Origin: Lacrimispora sphenoides JCM 1415
GTDB taxonomy: Bacteria; Bacillota; Clostridia; Lachnospirales; Lachnospiraceae
Reading direction: 5' to 3'
Length of the DNA stretch: 64,000 nucleotides
Assembly (NCBI RefSeq): GCF_900105615.1
Contig: NZ_LT630003.1
Location: 2,480,001-2,544,000, forward strand
Shown piece by piece: positions 49,441 through 58,512 of the stretch. Both the position numbers and the translations under genes were made by a program. The notes below the pieces were generated by a model. The model saw only the letters and a list, made by a program, of their open reading frames with translations, did no database searches and was not told the origin of the DNA. Positions within the stretch are counted from its first letter, which is position 1, and each line of letters starts with the position of its first letter.

Positions 49441-49911
49441 TTATAAGTGCTCTTTACAGGAAAGCGTTTTTACTTCCACCTTAAAAACACCGACTGCCTG
49501 AAGCATTGCATCAGGAAACTCCCAATCTTCTTTTCCTGTATTATGAAGCATAATGGTTTGCAGGGCTGCTTTCTTTTCTTCTGGTTCTTCAATAAATTTG
49601 ATATCCCCTGATCCGATAATACTCTGAAAACGGGCAGAATGCTTACATGCTGTCTCCCCTTTTATGAGTTCATAATTTGCATCCAGTTCAAACCCAACCG
49701 TATGGTTTTTGTAAATTAAATCAATTTTTCTGCCTTCCTTGGCACTATGGAAATAGAATGTTCTTTGCCCATCATTTTCTTTAAATCCAAAATTCAACGG
49801 AACAATATACACCTCTCCGTCATCATAAAAACCCAGTCTGCAGCAGTGGCATGACGAAATGATTTCATTGATTTTCACGTTATCTATTACTTCTCTGTCT
49901 TTTCTTCTCAT
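49441..49911 (-). CDS. Pyridoxamine 5'-phosphate oxidase family protein (NimA-like)
   Basis: 156 aa. A split-barrel flavin-binding fold of the NimA/5-nitroimidazole-reductase-like group: MRRKDREV start, INEIISSCHCCRLGFYDDGEVYIVPLNFGF, FYFHSAKEGRKIDLI and SARFQSIIGSGDIKFI. Nim proteins reduce nitroimidazoles; whether this one does is not clear from sequence. GAGGAT precedes the ATG. Confidence 0.88.
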   Translation of the reverse strand: MRRKDREVIDNVKINEIISSCHCCRLGFYDDGEVYIVPLNFGFKENDGQRTFYFHSAKEGRKIDLIYKNHTVGFELDANYELIKGETACKHSARFQSIIGSGDIKFIEEPEEKKAALQTIMLHNTGKEDWEFPDAMLQAVGVFKVEVKTLSCKEHL

Positions 49912-49971
49912 GCTTTTAATCCTCTAATCAAATGCTGATATGTAGTTGCATTATTCTAATAGCGGCATGTA

Positions 49972-50394
49972 TCAATTACTGTTCTCTTTACTCTGGTTTC
50001 GAAGCATTCCACATCTGTTATCCGGCAAGTATTCAAATCGATGCTTATTGTACAGCAGGTCAGCAGGGCAATTTGCGATCAGGCAAATATAACTGTCCTC
50101 ATGTGTGTTCTCTTCAAAGTAACGGTCAATGGCCTGCATAATTTGTTCCGCATAACCTCTCCGCCGGTATTCTCCATCAACCATAATATCACTTACGACG
50201 TAGGTGATGCCCCCATCCCCAACTACTCTGCCAAAACCGATCAGTTTTTCTTTATCATAAAGAGAAACGGTAAACAAAGAATTTTTTAAAGCAATTTTGC
50301 TTCTTTCCAAATCTTTATTATTCATTCCGGCACGTAACCGAAGACTTATGTAATCCTGGGCTTTCGGAGCTTCATATACTATCTGTATATCCAT
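49972..50394 (-). CDS. GNAT family N-acetyltransferase
   Basis: 140 aa from ATG 50394 (GAGAGG upstream); the open frame further up has no site and no GNAT sequence. Acetyl-CoA loop in DIMVDGEYRRRGYAEQIMQAI (R-R-x-G-Y form). Substrate unknown. The GNAT fold begins with SLRLRAGMNNKD. Confidence 0.9.
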   Translation of the reverse strand: MDIQIVYEAPKAQDYISLRLRAGMNNKDLERSKIALKNSLFTVSLYDKEKLIGFGRVVGDGGITYVVSDIMVDGEYRRRGYAEQIMQAIDRYFEENTHEDSYICLIANCPADLLYNKHRFEYLPDNRCGMLRNQSKENSN

Positions 50395-50459
50395 TTTTTC
50401 CTCTCTCAACTTTCTCTCTATATAATAGAATCGTTTACGCCTGATTGTTGAATCAAACT

Positions 50460-50795
50460 TTAATTTGCTTTTACTAAAATTTCTTCTACTGCTTGTCTCC
50501 AATATATTTCGGGAATATCTGGCCATATGCAAGTACCGGTTTCAGCTTCACATAATGCCATAGCCCTTTTCAATACTACGATCCAATAATCTTCTTTATT
50601 ACCTCTGATGAAATAGCAGTTATAGTTTTCAGCCATTTCAAAAATCATTTTCATTGTCTTTTCAGGATATGCCAATTCACCAACATAATCTCCTAAAAGA
50701 GCAAAGGTTTTTACGCCTCTTGACAATGCGTATTCCACACATTTTTCCAAAGCAATGTAGTTACCATGTATATCTGATAGTACTGCAAGATCCAT
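50460..50795 (-). CDS. Truncated calcineurin-like phosphoesterase
   Basis: 111 aa. The first three metal motifs are present (DIHGN at 8-12, GDYVG at 35-39, GNKED near 70), so the N-terminal half of a family-normal 230-280 aa enzyme is here. The later GHTH-type histidine motifs are missing. The last 30 residues (ETGTCIWPDIPEIYWRQAVE) do not look like the family. Either a deletion joined it to another sequence or it decayed. A good ribosome binding site (AAGGAGG) remains. Probably inactive. Confidence 0.7.
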   Translation of the reverse strand: MDLAVLSDIHGNYIALEKCVEYALSRGVKTFALLGDYVGELAYPEKTMKMIFEMAENYNCYFIRGNKEDYWIVVLKRAMALCEAETGTCIWPDIPEIYWRQAVEEILVKAN

Positions 50796-50821
50796 TTATA
50801 ATTACCTCCTTATATCGGCAT

Positions 50822-51514
50822 TTATTCTTCTATGGATAGCTTTGCAGCCCTGACTGCATGAATTTGTGCAGTATCAAAAACTGGTAATTCCAGATCCCTT
50901 TGCTGTATCAGCAGACCGATTTCGGTACAGCCGAGAATAACTCCCTGTGCACCTTGTTCTGCAAGGCCATGAATAATGCTGAGGTATTTTTCTTTCGATG
51001 CCTCTGAAATAATTCCCAAACACAATTCATTATAAATCACATCATTCACAATTTCAATTTCGTCTTCATCTGGAACAAGGACCGTAACTCCTGCATTCTC
51101 TAGCTTTTCTTTATAAAAATCCTGAGTCATGGTATATTTGGTACCCAGCAAAGCGACTTTTGTAATATTGTGAAGCTTTAATTCATCTGCCGTAGCCTCC
51201 GCTATATGAATGACAGGAATATGAATGCTGCTTTGGATCTGGGGAACTACCTTGTGCATTGTATTTGTACAGATCAAAATAAAGTCCGCCCCTGCTGTTT
51301 CAAGACGTTTGGCAGCCGCTGTTAAAATAACAGCACTTTTATCCCAGTCACCGTCTGCCTGGCACTTCTCTATTTCAGAAAAATCCACACTATATAAAAG
51401 CACTTTCGCCGAATGTAATCCTCCCAGCTCCTTTTTCACTGTTTCATTCAAAATTCTATAGTAAGTAACCGTGCTTTCCCAACTCATTCCGCCAATCAGT
51501 CCTATTGTTTTCAT
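50822..51514 (-). CDS. Aspartate/glutamate racemase family protein
   Basis: 230 aa, normal length. Two catalytic cysteines, in LICTNTMHKV and LGCTEIGLLI, and the N-terminal GLIGGMSWESTVTYYRILNE of the YgeA/RacX group. Cofactor-independent racemase of acidic or broader amino acids. GGGGAGG precedes the ATG. D-amino acids from such an enzyme could feed envelope synthesis; the link is speculative. Confidence 0.93.
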   Translation of the reverse strand: MKTIGLIGGMSWESTVTYYRILNETVKKELGGLHSAKVLLYSVDFSEIEKCQADGDWDKSAVILTAAAKRLETAGADFILICTNTMHKVVPQIQSSIHIPVIHIAEATADELKLHNITKVALLGTKYTMTQDFYKEKLENAGVTVLVPDEDEIEIVNDVIYNELCLGIISEASKEKYLSIIHGLAEQGAQGVILGCTEIGLLIQQRDLELPVFDTAQIHAVRAAKLSIEE

Positions 51515-51614
51515 GTTTGTTTCCTCCCCCTAATTATTTATTGATATCATATCATAATTATCTTCTATTGTCTTTGGCTTTATTGATGGACGGGCTGAGT
51601 TATATTGGATCAAA

Positions 51615-51642
51615 AAAAGAGGCGGCTTTTATGAAAGCCGCC
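51615..51642 (-). terminator. Terminator of the double-GNAT gene
   Basis: Perfect stem GGCGGCTTT / AAAGCCGCC (51621-51642) with a short loop, then CTCTTTTTTT on the minus strand. Five bases past the gene. Confidence 0.9.
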
Positions 51643-51646
51643 AGCC

Positions 51647-52657
51647 CTACAACTCCTTCAAACTCGGATTGTTGAAGTTTGCCCATGTGAAATTATTATC
51701 AATATATCGAACCATTCTATAAGCCATAGGCTTAAATCCGCACTTTGGCCAAAATGTTGAAGAGGCAAGATTGGTTATCCTCCAATCAGTTATGATTCTC
51801 TGATACCCTTTTTCTTTTACCAGCCTGCTGCCTTCATTCATTAATTTCTTCCCAACGCCACTTCTCATTTGGGTCGGGTAAATGCCTGCGATACTTAGCT
51901 CCACTCCATCATCAGGCGTCATTAAATCCGGAATAACGGGTTCGTATACCTGAAATCCCAATTCCTTCCTGTCTTTTTCCGCAATGAGGATCATTGCTTC
52001 CTCATCCTCTGCAAGCCCTTTGTATCCTTCCCTAATTCTCACTACAATCTCAGGTAAGGCTGGTTCAAAGACAGGCGCAGAATTTTGATAGGAAAAGATG
52101 ATTCCAGACATTCTCCCCATTGCTTCCCTATCCGCTTTATTGGCGAGTCTGATTTCTGCATCAGATGCAGTTTCAAATAGATTGTAATCTCCAATATTCA
52201 TTATCCCATGCACTTGCTGAATCGAAAAGCTCAGCCCAAGGAAAGCCTCATAATACATCTTGCTTCCAAGAGGTATTAATGCATAATGGTGAAAGCAGCC
52301 TTGTTCGATCCACAGGTTGGAAACTTTTGCATAAAGAGTTCTAATAAGTTCTGAGGGCTGGTCCCTCCTCACTGCGATCCCTTCATAAGGCACCCAGACA
52401 TGCCTGCCTCTTTCATGGTCAATCTTTATCCTTCCTACTATATAGCCGACCAGTTCATCATTAACAAATGCCCCTATCCCAATTGCTTTACTATTTATGA
52501 ATAGTTTTTCAAGGGAATCCTTGATATATTCTGTATTGAGACAGCTGTTTCTTAAAGATGGGAATTCATTGCTCTCAAGATTTTGCCTGCACATCAACAG
52601 GTCAACCATAGCTTGCACATCATCATAACTGATTTGCCTGAATTCACAAAATTTCAT
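51647..52657 (-). CDS. Two-domain GNAT acetyltransferase-like protein
   Basis: 336 aa from ATG 52657 (GGAGGAGG upstream). N-terminal GNAT-like domain (about 1-145: GYIVGRIKIDHERGRHVWVP, GIAVRRDQPSELIRTL) and C-terminal GNAT domain (about 160-300: IAGIYPTQMRSGVGKKLMNEG acetyl-CoA loop, ASSTFWPKCGFKPM). Only the C-terminal domain keeps a clear acetyl-CoA motif. Substrate unknown. Confidence 0.85.
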   Translation of the reverse strand: MKFCEFRQISYDDVQAMVDLLMCRQNLESNEFPSLRNSCLNTEYIKDSLEKLFINSKAIGIGAFVNDELVGYIVGRIKIDHERGRHVWVPYEGIAVRRDQPSELIRTLYAKVSNLWIEQGCFHHYALIPLGSKMYYEAFLGLSFSIQQVHGIMNIGDYNLFETASDAEIRLANKADREAMGRMSGIIFSYQNSAPVFEPALPEIVVRIREGYKGLAEDEEAMILIAEKDRKELGFQVYEPVIPDLMTPDDGVELSIAGIYPTQMRSGVGKKLMNEGSRLVKEKGYQRIITDWRITNLASSTFWPKCGFKPMAYRMVRYIDNNFTWANFNNPSLKEL

Positions 52658-52705
52658 ATCTCCTCCTCCTCCCACGGAACTTACATTACGGATTGTATCC
52701 GCGAT

Positions 52706-53221
52706 CTATTCCTTATTCATACTTTTTGCCCATTCTTCTACTCTCCGGCTGCTTTCTTCTTCTGATAAATCCTCGATCCTGGTCATAATGGACCATCTCA
52801 CTCCAAATGGATCCAGAATACTTCCAAACCGATCCCCTGACACAAAGTTCGTAACAGGCTCCCGGACTTTAGCTCCTTTTGCCACCGCATGATCAAACAC
52901 CTCATCAACATCGGAAACATAAATTGCCAAAGAATAGCAGGCATTATCCTCTCCTGGCGGTAAAACCAGCTGATAAGCCGGATTCGCCGCTCCCAGCTGC
53001 AAAAAGCCGTTACCAAAATCCAGCTCTGCATGAACAATGATACTATTGCCGCTTTCATCGGAAAATTCCGTGCTGTCCTTAACCCTTGCATGGAATACGG
53101 ACTGATAAAACTTAATTGCTTCTGAGGGGTTATTTACTACGATAAATGGTGTTATGGACGTAAACCCATTCGGCATACCATTATTCGTATGATCTCCTGT
53201 TGCACCCATATATTTTGCCAT
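52706..53221 (-). CDS. VOC family protein, WYL-regulator neighbour
   Basis: 171 aa, PhnB-like VOC fold: ITPFIVVNNPSEAIKFYQSVFHA, GNSIIVHAELDFGNGFLQLG, VYVSDVDEVFDHAVAKGAKV and GDRFGSILDPFGVRWSIMTR with a possible metal Glu/His set. AAGGAGG lies before the ATG. Downstream of the WYL regulator gene and a palindromic operator, so probably regulated by it. Confidence 0.9.
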   Translation of the reverse strand: MAKYMGATGDHTNNGMPNGFTSITPFIVVNNPSEAIKFYQSVFHARVKDSTEFSDESGNSIIVHAELDFGNGFLQLGAANPAYQLVLPPGEDNACYSLAIYVSDVDEVFDHAVAKGAKVREPVTNFVSGDRFGSILDPFGVRWSIMTRIEDLSEEESSRRVEEWAKSMNKE

Positions 53222-53275
53222 TGCTCTTCCTCCTTAATACAAATCATCAATAAGGGTTTATTATATATCATCTAC

Positions 53276-53294
53276 ACTGACAGCTACTGTCAGT
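53276..53294. promoter_or_regulatory. Palindromic operator, probable WYL-regulator site
   Basis: ACTGACAG-CTA-CTGTCAGT is a perfect 8-bp inverted repeat with a 3-bp centre in the 80-bp gap between the WYL regulator stop and the VOC start. A TATAAT string (minus strand, about 53265) follows at promoter distance, so the site could cover the -35 region. Inference from layout. Confidence 0.7.
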
Positions 53295-53301
53295 ATTATC
53301 G

Positions 53302-54264
53302 TTAAATTTGATAATATTCCATTAGCTCCGACGCAATGTCTGCCAGCCTTTTCTTCAAGCTCTCAGGCTCTATGATCTCAATGGCTCTCCCATAGGATAA
53401 GAGAAAATAAGGCACATATCCATTCATTACTCTTTCATCAAGTAAAAAGACAGCCTGATTTGGAGTTCTCTCTTTCAGATGATGTCCTAAATACCAGTGA
53501 ATGCTCAAATCATCCAAGGCCTCTGCCCTGCCCCTGATCACGACGGAAACCACCCTGTCCTTATTTGCCAGGTCAGGCAAAAGATTTTGTAAGAAGAGTT
53601 CTTTGGCGGAAAAGGCTTCCGGACGTTTAAAAGTCATTTGTGTCCGATTTATCTGTAATATCCGTTCCGCACGAAAGCTGCGGATTTCATTTCTCAAGTG
53701 GCAAAATCCAATGGTATACCATTTATTGTTCCAGTATATTACGCCGTAAGGATCAATGACCCTTTGTCTGGATTCTTCTTCACGGCTTGTACGGTATTCA
53801 ATTTCCACGGAATACTCATTTGCCACAGCCCGCTCTATTTCTACCAATTTCGGCTTAACGGAAGAGTCGATCTCGCGGCTTATCACTTCAAAACCGGTTA
53901 AATGGCGATTGAGAATGCGTTCCTGTTCCCGGTTGGAATACATTTTCAACTTTTCCGTTGCCCTGTTTAATGCCTCATTAAAAGGGTACCCCGCTTCTTT
54001 TGCAAATACTGCTGCATGGAGAATGGCCTTTTGTTCATCAACATCAAAAAATAAGGGCGCATTGATAAAATCATTCAGCAGACTATATCCGCCATTCTGG
54101 CCTGCATCGGATACGATCGGTACCCCGCTGGCACAAAGTGAATCAATATAGCGGTAAACAGTCCGTATATTGATCTCCAGTCTTTCCGCTATTTGTTTTG
54201 CAGTAATTTTTGTCCCTGAATTCAGCATCCAGAGAATTGCCAGCATATTATCGTTTTTTGACAT
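53302..54264 (-). CDS. HTH_11/WYL-domain transcriptional regulator (YafY-like)
   Basis: 320 aa. N-terminal winged helix (LAILWMLNSGTKITAKQIAERLEINIRTVYRYIDSL, residues 8-43), then a middle helical part and a WYL domain (about 140-225: EYSVEIEYRTS, VIDPYGVIYWNNKWYTIGFCHLRNEIRSFRAERI) plus the C-terminal WCX extension. WYL domains sense a ligand, in some cases nucleic acid or DNA-damage products. GAGGT precedes the ATG. It reads toward the VOC gene and the palindrome. Confidence 0.93.
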   Translation of the reverse strand: MSKNDNMLAILWMLNSGTKITAKQIAERLEINIRTVYRYIDSLCASGVPIVSDAGQNGGYSLLNDFINAPLFFDVDEQKAILHAAVFAKEAGYPFNEALNRATEKLKMYSNREQERILNRHLTGFEVISREIDSSVKPKLVEIERAVANEYSVEIEYRTSREEESRQRVIDPYGVIYWNNKWYTIGFCHLRNEIRSFRAERILQINRTQMTFKRPEAFSAKELFLQNLLPDLANKDRVVSVVIRGRAEALDDLSIHWYLGHHLKERTPNQAVFLLDERVMNGYVPYFLLSYGRAIEIIEPESLKKRLADIASELMEYYQI

Positions 54265-54520
54265 TGTTTGACCTCATTTTCTCCTATGTTTCCCATTCAT
54301 TATCAGAACTGCATGCTAAGATATTTATCTTCTGTAATTAATTTACACAATAAACATTAAAATTACAATCAGAAAATCAATTTCTGTACAGCGTTCGCCT
54401 TATGCACACGTCCATGAGAACCAAATTACGCCGGCCTGCAGCTCATGACTTCCCTATTTTGTTATATTCGGGGAAGGTTTCCAATATATTAAACTGTAAT
54501 GATATTATGAGGTATAATCA

Positions 54521-56203
54521 ATGGCTGTTCCATTAAATCAAGTTATAAACCCTACGAATGAACAACGGCGCGAAATGATCAGAACATCATTAGAAAGGGC
54601 TGGCCGGCCGGAAGATTACGAATATATTGTTAATTTACTGAGTCCTCCCCCGGATATCACAAATTATGCATCGCCGGGAGAAATGAAAGGGGTAAAAATA
54701 GGTGTCATCGGAGGAGGTCTGGCCGGTCTGGCCGCCGCATTTGAGCTTCGTAAGCTGGGAGCCGATATTACAATTCTGGAAGCCAATGAAAATAGAATCG
54801 GGGGAAGAGTTTATACCTATTATTTTGATCCGGAAGGCAAATACTACAATGAATTCGGCGCTCATAGAATTCCGGCAACTCATGAAACCACCTGGCATTA
54901 CATCAATTTATTAGGCCTTAACACCCTTCCGCTGTCCGTAAGGCAGCGAAATAATTTTTTATACGTACATAATACCCGTCTGAGAACATCAGACTCCATT
55001 GAACAGATGCTTTATCCTTTATACGATTTGACCCCTCAGGAAAGAAGCACTCCCTGGCCAGAGCTTGATGACTATGCCTTTTTGTATCTGATGATGCAGC
55101 TTCCGCCTGATATCCGGTCAGAGCTAATACAAATTTTACCGGAATATTCCCCGGAATATTTAACTCTAACAAACTATACCGTCCGGCAGACCCTGGAGAA
55201 CCTGGGGTTAAGCCAGGGGTTGATCAGCTTGATCTCTGGGGTCAGCCCAGGTACCGGCGCTTTGCTGAATATCAGTTATGATGAAATTACCCATGAGGAA
55301 TATACTCTCGATTACCGTAACACCTATACCATCGAAGGCGGAATGGTAAATCTGCCCTATGCATTTGTCCAATCTCTTCTCGCAGATAATCCGACCCAGT
55401 ATCAAAATATTCCGGCGTCTCAGCTTGGGACGGTTAAATATCAGCCCGGACAGACGGTTATCGGTATTTATCAGTCGCCTTATAATAATCAAATCATTCT
55501 AACTCACCGCAATGTACGGAATCTCAGGAGAACCACCGATGTATTTGATTACGTTGTATGTGCGATTCCCTACTCTACTCTAAGAGAAGTAGAAATCAAG
55601 CCATATTTCAGCAACCTTAAGATGCAGGCTATTTTAGAGTTTAACTATATTAATTCGCAAAAAACACTTTTTATGTGCAATAAACGTTTTTGGGAGCAGG
55701 ATACCGAATACGGAAGAATGGTGGGGGGACTTTCCCAGACAGACCTGCCTATTCAGTCCATCTTCTATCCGGGAGATCATATCCTTTGCCCCGATGTTTC
55801 CTCCTGTTCGCCGGATGATCCTGGTGTACTGGTGGCTTCCTATAATTATCATTTAAATGCAACAAGGGTGGGAAATATGGACGAAATCCCCCGGTATAAA
55901 CTGATAAGAAGAAATGTGGAGGAAGTTCACGGATTGCCAAGAAGATTCTTAGATTCCATTGTAGAAGACCATAAGACTGTTGTTTGGGATAATCAACCCA
56001 ATAACCGGGGAGCTTTTGCTATGACACTTCCAGGTCAGAAAAAACTGTTTGCCTATGAGATGCTGAAGCCGGAATTTAATCAGAGAGTCTACTTTGCCGG
56101 TGAACACCTATCCACGAAGCACGGCTGGATGCAGGGGGCATTATATACCGGTAAGGAAGCCGCCAATCAACTGGCGAATACGTTTCACGATCAGCTTAAA
56201 TGA
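54521..56203 (+). CDS. Flavin-dependent amine oxidase
   Basis: 560 aa. The FAD-binding GxGxxG in IGVIGGGLAGLAAAFEL (about 59-75), ANENRIGGRV (the RxxGGR-like second block), FGAHRIP, and C-terminal VYFAGEHLSTKHGWMQGALYTG are those of monoamine/L-amino-acid oxidases. An N-terminal extension of about 55 residues has no signal peptide. Enzymes of this family normally use O2; in an anaerobe it may use another acceptor or act in biosynthesis. GAGGT lies before the ATG; monocistronic. The 256 bp before it hold no recognisable feature. Confidence 0.92.
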   Translation: MAVPLNQVINPTNEQRREMIRTSLERAGRPEDYEYIVNLLSPPPDITNYASPGEMKGVKIGVIGGGLAGLAAAFELRKLGADITILEANENRIGGRVYTYYFDPEGKYYNEFGAHRIPATHETTWHYINLLGLNTLPLSVRQRNNFLYVHNTRLRTSDSIEQMLYPLYDLTPQERSTPWPELDDYAFLYLMMQLPPDIRSELIQILPEYSPEYLTLTNYTVRQTLENLGLSQGLISLISGVSPGTGALLNISYDEITHEEYTLDYRNTYTIEGGMVNLPYAFVQSLLADNPTQYQNIPASQLGTVKYQPGQTVIGIYQSPYNNQIILTHRNVRNLRRTTDVFDYVVCAIPYSTLREVEIKPYFSNLKMQAILEFNYINSQKTLFMCNKRFWEQDTEYGRMVGGLSQTDLPIQSIFYPGDHILCPDVSSCSPDDPGVLVASYNYHLNATRVGNMDEIPRYKLIRRNVEEVHGLPRRFLDSIVEDHKTVVWDNQPNNRGAFAMTLPGQKKLFAYEMLKPEFNQRVYFAGEHLSTKHGWMQGALYTGKEAANQLANTFHDQLK

Positions 56204-56255
56204 TACTCCAGCGGCATGAGTAAAAACCGCTTCAGGTTAGAGCCCATACATAAAA

Positions 56256-56282
56256 CCGCTGCCCTGTAACATAGGGCAGCGG
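56256..56282 (-). terminator. Terminator of the GNAT gene at 56284
   Basis: Perfect 10-bp stem CCGCTGCCCT / AGGGCAGCGG with a 7-nt loop, followed on the minus strand by TTTTATG. It may also stop the convergent amine oxidase transcript, though the plus side lacks a T-run. Confidence 0.85.
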
Positions 56283-56283
56283 A

Positions 56284-56805
56284 TCATTTAAGAAATAAAT
56301 TCATTACTTTTACGGTATGTTCCCTATTTCCATAGGTCTTTTTCACTCTGTCAACTTCTATATATCCCATATTACACCAGAACTTATACCCCATGTGGTT
56401 ATCTTCCAAAACCCCGATTCTTAATGCCCTGCCATGTTCTTCCAGAACCCAGTCTTTTATAGAATCATGTAACTTTCTTCCCAAACTGTTTCCTCTTTCC
56501 TTTGGGTCAAGCATAAGTAAGCCTATTATCCACTCTCCAGCCGCTTTATAATCTTTAACCATATCTATTACAGCAATTAAAACATTCTTTTTATATACTC
56601 CAAATACAAACTTGTCTTTCATTGCTTTACCCGGCGGCAAGTCAGACAGAATGCTTTTTCCTGCATCCTTTTTGGGCGGCCCGCCTTCCGTTAATTCAAA
56701 AAAGTCGGAGCATCTTTCACATAGATCCTGTACGTCTATCTCATCATCGCCTGACAATAACCTGATATTGTATTCATGCTGCCCTATTCTTTTATTTCCT
56801 AACAA
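56284..56805 (-). CDS. GNAT family N-acetyltransferase, TTG start
   Basis: 173 aa. Acetyl-CoA loop LDPKERGNSLGRKLHDSI (Q/R-x-x-G-x-G/A variant) and the C-terminal GYKFWCNMGYIEVDRVKK. It starts with TTG at 56805, supported by AAAGGAGG nine bases upstream and no better start. Substrate unknown. Confidence 0.88.
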   Translation of the reverse strand: MLGNKRIGQHEYNIRLLSGDDEIDVQDLCERCSDFFELTEGGPPKKDAGKSILSDLPPGKAMKDKFVFGVYKKNVLIAVIDMVKDYKAAGEWIIGLLMLDPKERGNSLGRKLHDSIKDWVLEEHGRALRIGVLEDNHMGYKFWCNMGYIEVDRVKKTYGNREHTVKVMNLFLK

Positions 56806-56832
56806 GATTAATCCTCCTTTCCCTATCCTAAA

Positions 56833-57396
56833 TTATAAAAACCGCCTGACTTTTTTACAATATGCCATATATTCTTCCCCGTATATTCCTTTTAGCGACT
56901 GTTCCTCCAGAAGGATTTGGCGTTTAAAAAGCCACATTCCGGCAAAAACATAGGTAAGGATTATCCAATTGGGGATAATGAAAAATACGCCTGATAAAAC
57001 CAATCCAAATGCGGTATATATGGGATTTCGGCTTATGGAAAATGCGCCTGTGGTCACAAGCTCCCCCGGATGGTCTTCATCAAGACCTACACGAAAGCTT
57101 TTTCCAAATGAAATCAGTGCGTATATAAACAATAAAATACCCATAACACATAGTATCGCGCCTATCCAGCCGGTGAATGTATCGTCAAACAATTCAACTC
57201 CTATTCCAGGCAGATCAAAAGCACTTGCAAATACGATATAGAATAATAGAAATGCAAATGGCAGGATCAGAAAATCCGTTTTATCCTTTTCGCCAAATTG
57301 AATTGCTTTTATGCCCAGCCTCTTTAATTGAAAGGTCCGGATCATAACAAGCATTACAAGCAAAACCAATGTTGATGCTGCAAGATATCTTACCAT
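56833..57396 (-). CDS. Isoprenylcysteine carboxyl methyltransferase-like membrane protein
   Basis: 187 aa from ATG 57396 (GAGGAG upstream). Four to five membrane helices with the ICMT/PEMT signature DEDHPGELVTTGAFSISRNPIYTAFGLVLSG and a C-terminal EEQSLKGIYGEEYMAYCKKVRRFL. In bacteria these are SAM-dependent membrane methyltransferases of mostly unknown substrate. It may be cotranscribed with the DUF1648 gene upstream (33-bp gap). Confidence 0.9.
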   Translation of the reverse strand: MVRYLAASTLVLLVMLVMIRTFQLKRLGIKAIQFGEKDKTDFLILPFAFLLFYIVFASAFDLPGIGVELFDDTFTGWIGAILCVMGILLFIYALISFGKSFRVGLDEDHPGELVTTGAFSISRNPIYTAFGLVLSGVFFIIPNWIILTYVFAGMWLFKRQILLEEQSLKGIYGEEYMAYCKKVRRFL

Positions 57397-57429
57397 ATGA
57401 TTCACTCCTCAAAGAAAACACATATCAGT

Positions 57430-58512
57430 TTACTCTAACAAGAATGGAAGCACTGTAGTTGCCAAAATAAAGACTACAAGTGCAGCGATCGCTATGAGAC
57501 TTTTAGGATTTCCGAAATTTAAGGTATAACCTATTCCGAATCGTTTTTCCACAAAAAGAGATGGATCATCTTTGTTGCAATACAGAAAACCACCCAGCCA
57601 ATAACGGTCATCGTCCACCTTGTTTCCTGTCGCATCATCCCTTATATCCAACCGGCTTCCTCCCTGGCCGACCCAAACCCCTAGATAAATGCAGCTTAAG
57701 AAAATAACAGCAAAAAAGGCAAAGGGCAGAATCATCATCAGCTTTTCATTTATTATGGACAGCATAGTAAGTTGAATGCAGGTAAATAACAGCATTACCA
57801 TAAATCCGACAGCATATAAGAAAATACTCATTATACCCTGGAAGGCCTGAGTTCTCCGGTGACTCCGCTGATTCCTGGACGTGCCAATGCCAAAATTGAT
57901 TCCTGCAAACAAAAGTCCAGTGAAACTTTGGATCAATGGCATCACAGCAAACGTTCCTATGGATTTTGCAGCATAACGGTCCACTTCTCCTGCAAGGTTG
58001 TAATGCATGGGGATTTGCCCGGGTAATGATGGATATTTAAACACTGCTGCCATAACGGCAATGGCAATCGGAACAAGATACAAAAGATACCACGCAGTAC
58101 CAATCATTTTTTCGGATTTTTCACTGATATTTGTCACTGTCTCCGTATCAATCTCCCAATCGCGTTCTTGTTTGATCGCCTTGATCTCTGAACGCGCGAA
58201 AAAATATATGAAAGTACTGGCAGCGAGATACAGGAATATACCGCTCAGCTGGAGCCATAACGCCCGTTCTTCCGGCATCCAAATATAACAAATAGTGCTT
58301 CCAATTCCCAATACCAAACCAATCACAAGACAGCTGATGCAGTAATTGCGCCGCAATAATTTTATCTTAGGATCGTTATATTCGCTTACAGGTATAGAAA
58401 TACCAAAGCAGATATTTTTTTGTATAAAATATGGGGTAAAAGCAGTAGCAAACAATATAAGAACCCAAGAGAACCCCATTATCCCAATTATATAACTTAA
58501 ACTTTCACTCAA
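57430..58512 (-). CDS. DUF1648/DUF5808 membrane protein (SdpI-like)
   Basis: 360 aa, about eight membrane helices. Central DUF1648 block PSLPGQIPMHYNLAGEVDRYAAKS and the later DDDRYWLGGFLYCNKDDPSLFVEKRFGIGYTLNFGNP (DUF5808). It is related to SdpI-type immunity/signalling proteins and to YhfC-like proteins. It starts with TTG 58512, AAGGAGG nine bases upstream. The usual GntR/ArsR partner is absent here. Role unknown. Confidence 0.88.
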   Translation of the reverse strand: MSESLSYIIGIMGFSWVLILFATAFTPYFIQKNICFGISIPVSEYNDPKIKLLRRNYCISCLVIGLVLGIGSTICYIWMPEERALWLQLSGIFLYLAASTFIYFFARSEIKAIKQERDWEIDTETVTNISEKSEKMIGTAWYLLYLVPIAIAVMAAVFKYPSLPGQIPMHYNLAGEVDRYAAKSIGTFAVMPLIQSFTGLLFAGINFGIGTSRNQRSHRRTQAFQGIMSIFLYAVGFMVMLLFTCIQLTMLSIINEKLMMILPFAFFAVIFLSCIYLGVWVGQGGSRLDIRDDATGNKVDDDRYWLGGFLYCNKDDPSLFVEKRFGIGYTLNFGNPKSLIAIAALVVFILATTVLPFLLE

